From Actinoplanes couchii (lineage in GTDB: Bacteria; Actinomycetota; Actinomycetes; Mycobacteriales; Micromonosporaceae): 64,000 nt of DNA. Both the position numbers and the translations under genes were made by a program. The stretch is taken from NCBI RefSeq assembly GCF_016862075.1, contig NZ_BOMG01000026.1, positions 1 to 64,000 on the forward strand, given 5' to 3'. This document shows positions 47,337 to 56,096 of this stretch, one piece after another (position 1 is the stretch's first letter; every line of letters starts with the position of its first letter). The notes beneath the pieces were generated by a model. That model was not told the origin of the DNA, ran no database searches, and worked only from the letters and a program-made list of their open reading frames with translations.

Positions 47337-48566
47337 TCACGACTGCTTTGCGACCGGTACGGGTGGGTCGAGGAGCATCACCGGTGGGCCCGGTTCCAAC
47401 GGCTCCGGTGGGGTGCAGAGGTGCGGGGCCAGGGCGGGACGCCACTGGCGGCGGCGGCTCCGGCGCAGAGCCGCGGCCAGCAGCAGTAGGGCCAGCACCA
47501 GGATGGTGGCCAGGGAAGCGCTGGTCAGGGCCACGGTTCGGCGGTAGGACTCGGCGGTCCGGTCGGGCTCCGCGGCCGGCTTCAGCGCCGGCAGGTCGCG
47601 CGCCCCGGTGCCGGACACTCTCGTCGTCAGGGCCGCATACGGGTTGACCACCCCGGCACTGGAGGCGGCCGGGCTCGCGGTGGCCTTCAGCAGAGTGATC
47701 GCCTCGGGGACCGTCAGGTCGGGGCGGCGGGCCCGGAGCAGGGCCGCCGACGCGCCGACAAAACCGGCCGCCACGGCGCTACCGTCCACTTCGACCAGAC
47801 CGCGGCCGGTCTGCAGGGCGGGGACGGCAACCCCCGGGGCCAGCAGGTCGACAAAACCGCCGGAGCGGGACGTTCTCAGGAGCTGGCCGGTACGGTCGAT
47901 CGCGCCGACACCGATGACGTTGCGGTAGCCGGCGGGGTAGGGGACGGACGAGTCCTCGGAGGCGCCCGCGGAGGGGGATTCCTCGCCGACGGCGGCCACG
48001 ATGATCACGCCCTGGGCGACCGCGTTCGCCACCGCCGTCTCCAGGACCGCCTGGTCGGTGCGGACCGGAACGGCCACCACGACCACGTCGGCGCCGTTCT
48101 GCACCGCCGTGTCGATCCCCCTGGCCAGTGAACCGGGCGTGGGCTCGGAACCGGCCGGATCGTCGGGCATCACCCGGATCGGCAGGATGCGGGAGCCGGG
48201 ACTCAGGCCTGCCGCCGCGCCGCGCTGGCCGCTGATCACGCCGGCCACCTGGGTGCCGAGGCCGGCACAGTCGGCGGTGGCCCGGCTGCCGCCCGGCAGG
48301 ACGTCGGCGCCGGTGAGGACACGGTTGCCGAGTTGGGGCTGGCCGGCGTCGACACCGGTGGCGAGCACCGCCACCGTCGTACCGCCGCCGTTCTCGATGG
48401 GAATGATCGCGTCGGCCTGCAACATGACCCGCGCATAAGATCCGTTGATCTGCGCCCGCCCGGGTTCGGCGCAATTCTGGCCGGGGGCGGCAAAGACCGG
48501 AGCGGTGGACAGAAAAGGCGCGACGAGCGCCGCCGAAATCAAAACGCGAACAATCATCAGGGCCAC
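47337..48566 (-). CDS. Catalytically degenerate mycosin (MycP) homologue
   Basis: A 409-residue subtilisin-fold protein with a signal peptide (about 1-26), the protease fold (about 45-290) and a C-terminal membrane helix (about 345-365), the usual MycP layout. The Asp of the D-T/S-G motif is Ala69 (VAVLATGVD), the His of DGHGT is Leu103 (CAGLGTQ), the Ser of GTSxAAP is Ala264 (DGSAVAA) and the oxyanion Asn is Glu195 (AVGEES). All four are lost, so it should not cleave protein. MycP is known to stabilise the ESX membrane complex apart from proteolysis, and this copy may keep only that role. Confidence 0.85.
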   Translation of the reverse strand: MALMIVRVLISAALVAPFLSTAPVFAAPGQNCAEPGRAQINGSYARVMLQADAIIPIENGGGTTVAVLATGVDAGQPQLGNRVLTGADVLPGGSRATADCAGLGTQVAGVISGQRGAAAGLSPGSRILPIRVMPDDPAGSEPTPGSLARGIDTAVQNGADVVVVAVPVRTDQAVLETAVANAVAQGVIIVAAVGEESPSAGASEDSSVPYPAGYRNVIGVGAIDRTGQLLRTSRSGGFVDLLAPGVAVPALQTGRGLVEVDGSAVAAGFVGASAALLRARRPDLTVPEAITLLKATASPAASSAGVVNPYAALTTRVSGTGARDLPALKPAAEPDRTAESYRRTVALTSASLATILVLALLLLAAALRRSRRRQWRPALAPHLCTPPEPLEPGPPVMLLDPPVPVAKQS

Positions 48567-48627
48567 CCCGGAAGGCGAAGTAATACAGTCCGGCCGCCGG
48601 TGTGAATACCGGCGGCCCGTAGACGAA

Positions 48628-48912
48628 TCACATGTTGGACGCGATCTGCGCGTCGACCTGCTGCATGCGCTCGGCGGAGGCGCCGAGTTTGACGCCGACC
48701 ATGGCCAGAGCCTGCTTGATCTCGGTGGCGCCCTGGTTCCACTTCTGCCGGGCCTCGTCGCAGGCGGTGCCGGCGGCGCCGGTCCAGTCCTGGGCGAACA
48801 GCTGGGTGAACTGGGTATACAGGTCGTTGAGCTGCTGGTCCATCTGGCCCTGGAAGCTGTTGATGGAGGACGAGACGTCGGCGATCTGGCCGAAGTTGTA
48901 GGTGATGTTCAT
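48628..48912 (-). CDS. WXG100 family ESX substrate (EsxB-like)
   Basis: A 94-residue all-helical protein of WXG100 length with the central W-x-G as DWTGAAG (Trp43) between two helices. Such proteins are exported by ESX systems as helical hairpin dimers. It is directly downstream of the second WXG100-class gene (gap 23 bases), the usual pairing for a heterodimer. The helix after the turn ends in AERMQQVDAQI, without a clear YxxxD/E, which may be on the partner. Confidence 0.85.
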   Translation of the reverse strand: MNITYNFGQIADVSSSINSFQGQMDQQLNDLYTQFTQLFAQDWTGAAGTACDEARQKWNQGATEIKQALAMVGVKLGASAERMQQVDAQIASNM

Positions 48913-48935
48913 GGTGGTCTTCTCCCCGTTCCCGG

Positions 48936-49292
48936 TCAGCCGCGGAGGGCGTTGATGACGGCGCTGTCGCCACCGGCGGCGGCACCACGGATGGTCTGAG
49001 CGGCCTCGTCGTCGTTGACGCCGTAGGTCTGCGAGGCGGCGGTCATCTTGCCGCCGAGTTCGTCGAGCGCCTGCATGATCTTCGAGAGGCCGTCGTTGAG
49101 CTGGATGGACACGTCCTGGAGGGCGTTGTTCGCGGTGCCGGCGAACGCGCCGCCGCTGAGGCCCTGGATCTGGCCGAGCAGCTGGTTCATGCCGCGCGAG
49201 ATGTTCTGCCCGGTGTCGGCGCAACGGCCGGCCATCGTGTTGAGCTGTTCCTGAGTGGCATGGACCTGACCCATGCCCGGCGTTCCTGCCAC
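48936..49292 (-). CDS. WXG100-like partner protein (EsxA-like)
   Basis: A 118-residue helical protein (from GTG 49292, GGGGAG seven bases upstream; the ATG at 49274 would give 112). At the turn the motif is GGAFAGTANN, so W-x-G is degenerate to F-x-G. The C-terminal part holds QTYGVNDDEA, which fits the YxxxD/E export signal (Y, then D). It is most likely the heterodimer partner of the gene at 48628 and the two are co-transcribed. Confidence 0.75.
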   Translation of the reverse strand: MAGTPGMGQVHATQEQLNTMAGRCADTGQNISRGMNQLLGQIQGLSGGAFAGTANNALQDVSIQLNDGLSKIMQALDELGGKMTAASQTYGVNDDEAAQTIRGAAAGGDSAVINALRG

Positions 49293-49452
49293 GATGTCAC
49301 TCCCCGATTCTCTTGGCCGGCTCGTGCCGGTGGTTATGCCTATCCGTACACCGGCCGTACGGCAGCGGTTCGAAGCATTTAAAAGAATCTTGTCGAACCT
49401 GATCCGGCATTCGCGCGTACTCTTCCGCGTCACCCAGAAAACTGGAGGCGTG

Positions 49453-50463
49453 ATGAGCGCGGACAATCCTTACGCGGATCAGACCGAGCAGAACACCAAC
49501 ACACCGTGGCTCGGTGGCGGGCCGGCGGTCGACGTCGACCTGGACGGGCTGCGTGACTACGCGACCGCGATGACGAACCAGCAGCAGGACATCGCCTCCC
49601 GCGCCGCGTTCCTGCAGCCGCTCGGGGAGATGCCGGGCGCGGCGTTCGACGGCGAGGTGCTCGGCGAGGCGGACGCGGTCCGGGCCCGGCTGGTGGCCAA
49701 CGCCGGCGAGTTCACCGTCTACCTGCAGAAGCTCGCCGAGTCGGTGGGCAACATCGGCAACGCGGCCCGGGTGGTGGCGAACAGTTACGGCCACACCGAC
49801 GGGGTGTCGGCAGCGTCGCTGAACGACGTCCTGTTCGCCTACGGGGACAAGAACGTGGCCCGCCCGGCGGGACTGCCGGACAACGTCGGCGCCACCTTCC
49901 AGGACTTCCAGACGGCGGTCGGCCCGCCGGCGCCGGGCGCCACCAGCACCGCCTGGATCCCCGCCTCGTCGACCCGGATCTCGTCGCACCAGACGCTGGA
50001 GACGGCGGACGGGCCGAACGGGGAACGCCGCGAGACGCTGACGTTCGCCCCGCCCGGCGGCCCGGTCACGACCACCACCACCACGATCTACCGCGCGAGC
50101 GGCGAGACCGACTCGGTGGCGACCACCCGCACCAGCGTCGAGCAGACCGGGGACGTGCGGGTCACCGTCGAGGAACGGTTCGGCGCCGACGGCGGGCGGA
50201 CCGGGACGACCGAGACCCGCGAGCGGTACGACGGAACGGAACTCGCCGGCCGCAGCACCGACGTCCGTGACATCGACGGGCAGACCGTGCACCGGACCTT
50301 CGAGACCACCGACACGGCGACCCGTGAGCAGGTCACCGTCACCTCCGAACGCAACGACAAGGGCGATCTCGTCGAGACGAACCGGGTGGTCACCGGGATC
50401 CGCACCGACGGGCAGACGTCCACCCCCGCCCCGATCGCCGACCGGTACCGAGTGAACGGGTGA
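49453..50463 (+). CDS. Probable ESX-associated protein with helical N-terminal domain
   Basis: A 336-residue protein. Residues about 25-120 are helical, of WXG/PPE-like size (LRDYATAMTNQQQDIASRAA, then SVGNIGNAARVVANSYG). The rest is a beta-rich, Thr/Arg/Glu/Asp-rich domain with repeats such as TTTIYRASGETDSV and VTVEERFGADGGRTG. No signal peptide is seen, which fits export by ESX. It starts at 49453 (MSADNPYADQ) and diverges from the WXG100 pair. The role is unknown. Confidence 0.6.
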   Translation: MSADNPYADQTEQNTNTPWLGGGPAVDVDLDGLRDYATAMTNQQQDIASRAAFLQPLGEMPGAAFDGEVLGEADAVRARLVANAGEFTVYLQKLAESVGNIGNAARVVANSYGHTDGVSAASLNDVLFAYGDKNVARPAGLPDNVGATFQDFQTAVGPPAPGATSTAWIPASSTRISSHQTLETADGPNGERRETLTFAPPGGPVTTTTTTIYRASGETDSVATTRTSVEQTGDVRVTVEERFGADGGRTGTTETRERYDGTELAGRSTDVRDIDGQTVHRTFETTDTATREQVTVTSERNDKGDLVETNRVVTGIRTDGQTSTPAPIADRYRVNG

Positions 50464-52544
50464 TCTCGATGGCTGACTCCTTCGGCGCCACCGCCGACCC
50501 CAACTACGGGTACAGCCCGTACAGCGGCCAGACCCACTACGGCAGCTACCCGCCGTCGACGCTGCCGTTCTCGGCGCCGCCCGGAGCGGGCAACCCGGCC
50601 ACCGTCGAGCAGATCTCGCAGCGGATCCGGAACCTGCACCCGGAGCAGATGGCGGCACTGGCCGACCAGTGGCAGAACGCCTGGGCGTTCCTGGCCGACG
50701 TCCGCGACAGCGTGCACCGGCAGAGCACGGTGCTGCGGGACGAGACCTGGCAGTCGCCGGCCGCCCGGGACACGTTCCTGCGGATGGGGCCCGGCGAGAC
50801 CCTCGCCTACCTGGACGTGTGGATGGAGGCGGCGCAGAAGAACGTGGTCGCGCTGCGCCACATGGTGACCGTCTCGATGGAGGCGCGGCACCAGATGGAA
50901 CTGCTGCTACGGGACTACGAGCAGGAACTGAAAGAAGCGCAGAACGTCGGTTTCCTGGAGAACCTGGGCGCCTTCGTCAGTGAGGGCGTGAGCTGGAACG
51001 CCGCCGCTCTGGAGAAGATCGAGGAGGACCAGGGGCTGGTGCGGGAGAAGTACCGGCTGGAGGCGCAGCAGCTGGCCCAGCACTACGGGGACCAGTTCTT
51101 CGACTACATCGCGGTGGTGTCCAGTGGGGTCGGTCCGCCGGTCCAGCCGTTGAACGCGGTGCTCAGCGACCCGGGCGGGGTGCCCGGCGGCACCGGCGGC
51201 CCGGGCAACGGGCTCGGCAACGGCAACGCTCCGGCCCCGCCCGGCAACGGGTTCGCGCCACTGCCGGTCGGCAATCCGCCACCGCAGGGACTGCTGCCGC
51301 CGGGAACCACGCCGCCCGGAGCCCTGCCCCCGGGAGCTCTACCGCCCGGGGCCCTGCCGCCGGTGGTTCAGCTTCCGGCGCCACAGCAGCCGGGATTCGT
51401 ACCGCCGCCGGTTGTCGTGCCTCCCGGTGTGACGCCTCCGGCGACCCTTCCGCCGGGTTCGCTGCCGCCCGGGTCGTTGCCGCCGGGCCAGCCGGTTCCG
51501 GTTCCCGGCACGCCGCCGGGCAGCACGATCATTCCCCCGGTGGTACGCCCGACGTTGCCGCCGCAGGTGGTGCCGCCCGGTGGCCGCGGGCCGGTCGTCG
51601 TGCCCCCGCCCGGTCAACTGCCCGGGCGCACGATCCGTCGTCCGATCGGCCCGGTGGTGCCGGTCGTGCCGCCGACCGGTGGCCGCCGGATCGAGCGTCC
51701 CGCCCCGACCGCTCCGCCCGCCGGCACCCGTCCCACCCCGGCCACCCCGCCGGCGTCCGGTGCGCGGCCCACCCCGACCGTCATCCCGCCGATCGGCACC
51801 CGGCCCGGTCCCGCCGGACGGCCCGGCCGCACCACACCCGGCACCACTCCGCCGCCGCAGAACGGCCGCCCGGGACGCACCACACCGCCCGCCGGGCGCA
51901 CCACCCCGGGCGTTCCGCCGCCGGCCGGGCGCAGCACCACTCCGGTTCCGGTGCGGACCACGCCGGGAGTCGTGCCGCCGTTGCCCACCAGGCGTCCCGG
52001 CACCGGCACCGATGTCACACCGCCCGCCGGACGCCCGACGACCGGGGCCACCGCGCCCGGGACGTTCAGCCGTCCGAGCGCGGCTCCACCCGTACTGAAG
52101 AATCCGGTTGAAGATCGTGGAACGACGCCCGGCAGTGCGGCGGAGGTGCGACAGCGACCCACCGGTCAGCGGCCCGGAACCACACCGCCGGTGCTGAACC
52201 GGCCCGTCTCCCCCGCCGCTCCCCCGCCCTGGCGGCCCGAACGCCGGGACCGTCCCGGTGCCGCCTGGTCCGATCTGTTCGGTGCCGAGCAGGCACGCAA
52301 ACCCGCCGGTGACGGCGTTGTCGGTGCTCCCGAGCGGGCCCGGCCGGACGGTGGGCCGTGGGGTCTGCGCAGCCCGGCCGCTCAGCCGGATCGTCCCGCG
52401 ACGGTCGCGCCCGAACTGGGCCGGCGTCGTGGCGGCGGCACCCCGATCCCGGTCCGGGAGGAGCACGACCCGATCACCGGCAAACAGGCCTTCGGCGTAC
52501 GAACCCCGGGCGGTGGCGTGGTGACCGGCCGACCTGAGGACTAG
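50460..52544 (+). CDS. Probable ESX-associated WXG-like protein with long Pro-rich tail
   Basis: A 694-residue protein. Residues about 40-210 are helical with a W-x-S turn (ETWQSPAARDTF), resembling a large WXG100 relative. Residues about 230-640 are Pro/Gly/Thr/Arg-rich with repeats (GALPPG, RTTPG, PPAGR), likely disordered and possibly spanning the wall. The last 40 residues (REEHDPITGKQAFGVRTPGG) look like a short conserved end. GTG 50460 overlaps the previous stop; ATG 50469 is an equal alternative start. Its stop and that of the RDD gene share the bases CTAG. Confidence 0.6.
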   Translation: MISMADSFGATADPNYGYSPYSGQTHYGSYPPSTLPFSAPPGAGNPATVEQISQRIRNLHPEQMAALADQWQNAWAFLADVRDSVHRQSTVLRDETWQSPAARDTFLRMGPGETLAYLDVWMEAAQKNVVALRHMVTVSMEARHQMELLLRDYEQELKEAQNVGFLENLGAFVSEGVSWNAAALEKIEEDQGLVREKYRLEAQQLAQHYGDQFFDYIAVVSSGVGPPVQPLNAVLSDPGGVPGGTGGPGNGLGNGNAPAPPGNGFAPLPVGNPPPQGLLPPGTTPPGALPPGALPPGALPPVVQLPAPQQPGFVPPPVVVPPGVTPPATLPPGSLPPGSLPPGQPVPVPGTPPGSTIIPPVVRPTLPPQVVPPGGRGPVVVPPPGQLPGRTIRRPIGPVVPVVPPTGGRRIERPAPTAPPAGTRPTPATPPASGARPTPTVIPPIGTRPGPAGRPGRTTPGTTPPPQNGRPGRTTPPAGRTTPGVPPPAGRSTTPVPVRTTPGVVPPLPTRRPGTGTDVTPPAGRPTTGATAPGTFSRPSAAPPVLKNPVEDRGTTPGSAAEVRQRPTGQRPGTTPPVLNRPVSPAAPPPWRPERRDRPGAAWSDLFGAEQARKPAGDGVVGAPERARPDGGPWGLRSPAAQPDRPATVAPELGRRRGGGTPIPVREEHDPITGKQAFGVRTPGGGVVTGRPED

Positions 52545-52909
52545 CGGGGGACGGCCACCACGATCGAGCCGGCGGCGCGGTCGTGCAGGCCGCGCCCCTC
52601 ACTGTTCAGGATGATCGCCGGGACGAACAGGGCCAGCAGGAACGCGCGCAGTAGGCCGCGGACCGGGCCGATCACACCGCCGACCGGGTAGGCGTCGCAG
52701 CGCACCCGCATCAAGCGCATGCCCGGCGTCTGTCCGAAGAGGCCGAGGAAGAAGGTATTGGCGACGATCAGCACCAGAACCGCGGGCCACGACTTCTCGA
52801 CCGGGCTCGCGTACAGGCTCGCGATCAGCAGGCAGAGCACCCAGTCGATCACCAGAGCGCCCAGCCGCGGGCCGAGGCCGGCGGGCTCCGCGTTCTTTGA
52901 AGCAGCCAC
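52541..52909 (-). CDS. RDD family membrane protein
   Basis: A 122-residue protein with three membrane helices and the RDD pattern (GPRLGALVIDWVLCLLIASL, FGQTPGMRLMRVRCD). The GTG at 52909 is preferred; the longer reading runs into the glnA promoter. RDD proteins often sit at the edge of ESX loci, but some are ion antiporters; the role here is unknown. Confidence 0.8.
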   Translation of the reverse strand: MAASKNAEPAGLGPRLGALVIDWVLCLLIASLYASPVEKSWPAVLVLIVANTFFLGLFGQTPGMRLMRVRCDAYPVGGVIGPVRGLLRAFLLALFVPAIILNSEGRGLHDRAAGSIVVAVPR

Positions 52910-53100
52910 GGCTGGGAAGCCTACGCGATATGGTCCGGTGGTCCTGATCGCGCTACCGCTGTGCCTGCTCGTCGCGCTACGTAACACGGCGGAAACGATT
53001 GGGATACGCCTGGGCAACCGCGGGGTCATAACGTCGCGAGCAGCCTTGCCAGGTGGCGGCTGATGCCGCCCGGTATCGGAAAACTGTGCCAGGAGGACGT

Positions 53101-54525
53101 GTGTTCGCCAATCCCGAGGAACTCCTGCGATACCTCAAAGACGAGGACGTCAAATTCGTCGACGTACGATTCTGTGACCTGCCGGGTGTGATGCAGCACT
53201 TCAACATCCCGGTCGAGTCGTTCGACGACAGTGTGGTGACCGACGGCCTCGCCTTCGACGGGTCCTCGATCCGCGGCTTCCAGGCCATCCACGAGTCCGA
53301 CATGATGCTGCTGCCGGACGTCGCCACCGCCTTCGTCGACCCGTTCCGGATTCAGAAGACCCTCGCGCTCAACTTCTTCATCCACGACCCGTTCACCCGC
53401 GAGGCCTACTCGCGCGACCCGCGGAACGTGGCCAAGAAGGCCGAGGCCTACCTGGCCGCCAGTGGCATCGCCGACACCGCCTACTTCGGGGCCGAGGCCG
53501 AGTTCTACATCTTCGACTCGATCCGCCACGAGACCTCCGCCCACCAGTCGTACTACTACATCGACTCGATCGAGGGCGCCTGGAACTCGGGCCGCGAGGA
53601 AGAGGGCGGCAACAAGGGTTACAAGACCGCGTACAAGGGCGGGTACTTCCCGGTCTCGCCGGTCGACCACTACAGCGACCTGCGTGACGCCATGGTCCGC
53701 CGGCTGATCGACACCGGCTTCACCGTCGAGCGCTCGCACCACGAGGTCGGCACCGCCGGACAGGCCGAGATCAACTACAAGTTCTCGACGCTGCTGCACG
53801 CCGGCGACCAGATGCAGCTGTTCAAGTACATCATCAAGAACACCGCCTGGGAGCACCGCAAGACGGCGACGTTCATGCCGAAGCCGCTCTTCGGTGACAA
53901 CGGCTCCGGCATGCACACCCACCAGAGCCTGTGGCTGAACGGCGAGCCGCTGTTCTACGACGAGACCGGTTACGCCGGCCTGTCCGACATGGCCCGCTGG
54001 TACATCGGTGGCCTGCTGCACCACGCGCCGTCGCTGCTGGCGTTCACCAACCCGACCGTCAACTCGTACCGGCGTCTGGTGCCCGGCTACGAGGCCCCGG
54101 TCAACCTGGTGTACTCGCAGCGCAACCGGTCCGCCTGCACCCGCATCCCGGTCACCGGCAGCAACCCGAAGGCCAAGCGTATCGAGTTCCGGGTTCCCGA
54201 CCCGTCGTCGAACCCGTACCTGGCGTTCTCCGCCCAGATGATGGCCGGCCTGGACGGCATCAAGAACAAGATCGAGCCCCCGGCCCCGATCGACAAGGAC
54301 CTGTACGACCTGCCGCCGGAGGAGTGGGGCAACGTCAAGCAGGTCCCCGGCTCCCTGGACGCGGTCCTGAACTCCCTGGAAGCCGACAACGACTTCCTGA
54401 CCGCCGGCGGAGTCTTCACCGACGACCTGATCTCGACGTGGATCGACTACAAGCGCACCAACGAGATCGACCCGGTCCGGCTCCGCCCGACCCCCCACGA
54501 ATTCGAGATGTACTACAACGTCTGA
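53101..54525 (+). CDS. glnA: Glutamine synthetase type I
   Basis: A 474-residue enzyme that joins ammonia and glutamate to make glutamine. Visible are the N-terminal [10 protein letters not shown], the ATP/metal residues in [10 protein letters not shown], the loop HTHQSLW, the [19 protein letters not shown] segment and the adenylylation Tyr in KDLYDLPPE. It is therefore the regulated GSI-beta type. The GTG at 53101 has AGGAGG a few bases upstream. It is the last chromosomal gene before the integrated element. Confidence 0.95.
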   Translation: MFANPEELLRYLKDEDVKFVDVRFCDLPGVMQHFNIPVESFDDSVVTDGLAFDGSSIRGFQAIHESDMMLLPDVATAFVDPFRIQKTLALNFFIHDPFTREAYSRDPRNVAKKAEAYLAASGIADTAYFGAEAEFYIFDSIRHETSAHQSYYYIDSIEGAWNSGREEEGGNKGYKTAYKGGYFPVSPVDHYSDLRDAMVRRLIDTGFTVERSHHEVGTAGQAEINYKFSTLLHAGDQMQLFKYIIKNTAWEHRKTATFMPKPLFGDNGSGMHTHQSLWLNGEPLFYDETGYAGLSDMARWYIGGLLHHAPSLLAFTNPTVNSYRRLVPGYEAPVNLVYSQRNRSACTRIPVTGSNPKAKRIEFRVPDPSSNPYLAFSAQMMAGLDGIKNKIEPPAPIDKDLYDLPPEEWGNVKQVPGSLDAVLNSLEADNDFLTAGGVFTDDLISTWIDYKRTNEIDPVRLRPTPHEFEMYYNV

Positions 54526-54571
54526 CGTGGGCCAAGGCCCTGACCAGCGGGTTCGCCCGCTGACCTGATCT

Positions 54572-54592
54572 TGGGCACAACGTGGGCACAAC
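54572..54592. repeat. Direct repeat TGGGCACAAC next to the integrase gene
   Basis: TGGGCACAAC occurs twice, at 54572-54581 and 54583-54592, at an 11-base (one helical turn) offset. It lies 15-35 bases from the integrase stop and suits arm-type integrase binding sites. Confidence 0.5.
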
Positions 54593-54606
54593 CCGCGAGA
54601 CGGCGG

Positions 54607-55809
54607 TCATGCTCGGCTCCCAGCCGACGTGGCCGCCGTTTTGTGTCCACCGAGAGCCCCGTCGACCAGCGCTCGGGTCCGATCGAGGGCATCCGGCCAC
54701 TCGTGCACGTACTCGTTGAGCGTCACCGTCGGGGTCGAGTGCCCGAGCGCCAGCTGCACCGTCTTGACGCTCGCTCCAGCGTGGATCAGCAACGTCGCGT
54801 AGTAGTGCCGTAAGCCATGAAAGCCCCACCGCATCGGAAGACCCGCCTTGGTCCGCACCGGCGTCCAGGTGCGCGAGAACGTGGACGCGAGTACCGGGCC
54901 GCCCTCAGCGTTTCGGAAGACCAGCGCGGCCAGTCGCCGGACCGGTCGACGGGGATCGGTGTCGTCGTCGACCAGGACCGGTTCCGGCAGCGACTCCAGA
55001 TGCTCCCGGAGCGCAGCGGCGACCACGTCCGGCAGCTCCACCGTCCGCACGCTCGTCTTCGTCTTCGGCTGTCCGAGGTAGGGCCGCCGGCCTTTGTGCG
55101 ACTTGAGCTGCCGCCGGACCGACAACTCCGCCCGTTCGAAGTCGATGTCTTCCACCTCCAGGCCGAGCACCTCGCCCAGCCGCAGCCCGCACCCGGCCGC
55201 AACGTAGACCGCCGCCGACAGTCGCCGCGGCATCAGCTCCGCGAGGCGGTGCACCTGTTCCGGCGGCGGGATCACCCGCTTGCCGCGATCAATCGCCGGG
55301 AGCCGGATGTTGTCGCAAGGCGAACTCGGGATCAACCGGTCTCGCACCGCCGAGGTGAACATGGCACTCAGATGCCCGTAGATCACCCGCAGCGTCGTCG
55401 GTGCGAGCACCAGCGACCGGTCACGGACCCATGCCTGCACCTTGCTGGGCCGCACCTGACCGATCTGCAACTGGCCCAGGCCGGGCACGATGTGAAGCCG
55501 GAGGGAGTGTTCCACCCGGATCGCGGTGCTCTCGATGTGCAGCTGGCCGAGCCGCCACGACTCGGCGAGAGCGGCCACGGTGATCCGGCCCGCCCGGTCG
55601 TCGATGTACTGGCCACGGCTCAGGTCGGCCCGCACGTTGGCGTCAAACCGGTCGGCATCCACCTTGCGCTCGAACAGCCGCTCACGGCCGGCGCCGGTGT
55701 TGTCGACCCAGCGCACCCGCCAGCGCTTACCCCGGTTGTGTTTCTTGGACGGCAGCCGGGCACCGTCCGGCCCACGCTTCACCAGGTACCACAGGTCATC
55801 GACGGGCAT
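54607..55809 (-). CDS. Tyrosine recombinase integrase
   Basis: A 400-residue site-specific recombinase with an N-terminal arm and core-binding domain and a C-terminal catalytic domain. The catalytic Arg lies in CGLRLGEVLG, His-x-x-Arg in FHGLRHYYAT, the second His in ALGHSTPTVT and the nucleophile Tyr in NEYVHEWP. All are intact. It integrates and, with the excisionase, excises the element. It lies three bases after the excisionase gene. Confidence 0.9.
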   Translation of the reverse strand: MPVDDLWYLVKRGPDGARLPSKKHNRGKRWRVRWVDNTGAGRERLFERKVDADRFDANVRADLSRGQYIDDRAGRITVAALAESWRLGQLHIESTAIRVEHSLRLHIVPGLGQLQIGQVRPSKVQAWVRDRSLVLAPTTLRVIYGHLSAMFTSAVRDRLIPSSPCDNIRLPAIDRGKRVIPPPEQVHRLAELMPRRLSAAVYVAAGCGLRLGEVLGLEVEDIDFERAELSVRRQLKSHKGRRPYLGQPKTKTSVRTVELPDVVAAALREHLESLPEPVLVDDDTDPRRPVRRLAALVFRNAEGGPVLASTFSRTWTPVRTKAGLPMRWGFHGLRHYYATLLIHAGASVKTVQLALGHSTPTVTLNEYVHEWPDALDRTRALVDGALGGHKTAATSAGSRA

Positions 55810-55812
55810 CGG

Positions 55813-56013
55813 TCAGGCCTCCCCCGCGACGAGCCAGGCGCGAACCGCCGCCGGGTCGTAGCGCAGATGGCGTCCGACCTTGAACGCCGGAGGCCCGATG
55901 TGGCGATGCCTCCACTGATAGAGCGTGGCAGTCGGCACCCGCAGAAAGGCAGAGACGTCGTCGATCGTCCAGAGCCCTTCGACAGGCGTCGCCGAGACGG
56001 CCGCTGTCGTCAT
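55813..56013 (-). CDS. Excisionase, MerR-like helix-turn-helix
   Basis: A 66-residue DNA-binding protein with the helix-turn-helix of small excisionases (LWTIDDVSAFLRVPTATLYQ, then WRHRHIGPPAFKVGRHLRY). It directs the integrase toward excision. It is coupled to the integrase gene, and an inverted repeat lies just upstream at 56067-56083. Confidence 0.85.
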   Translation of the reverse strand: MTTAAVSATPVEGLWTIDDVSAFLRVPTATLYQWRHRHIGPPAFKVGRHLRYDPAAVRAWLVAGEA

Positions 56014-56066
56014 TGGTTCCTCGTTCCTATCCCGAGAGTCACGGTCGCTGCCGAGCGCAGCGGGGC

Positions 56067-56083
56067 GTCAAGGTGTCCTTGAC
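56067..56083. promoter_or_regulatory. Candidate operator before excisionase/integrase
   Basis: A perfect inverted repeat GTCAAGG-TGT-CCTTGAC stands 54 bases before the excisionase start. A close relative lies at 60755-60773 in the same element, so both may bind one element-encoded or host regulator. Confidence 0.45.
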
Positions 56084-56096
56084 AGTCGATGACCGC

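Noticed and set aside
54541-54565. Possible tRNA T-arm (GCGGGTTCGCCCGC) at the AICE end
   Set aside because: The short hairpin lacks acceptor, anticodon and D arms around it.
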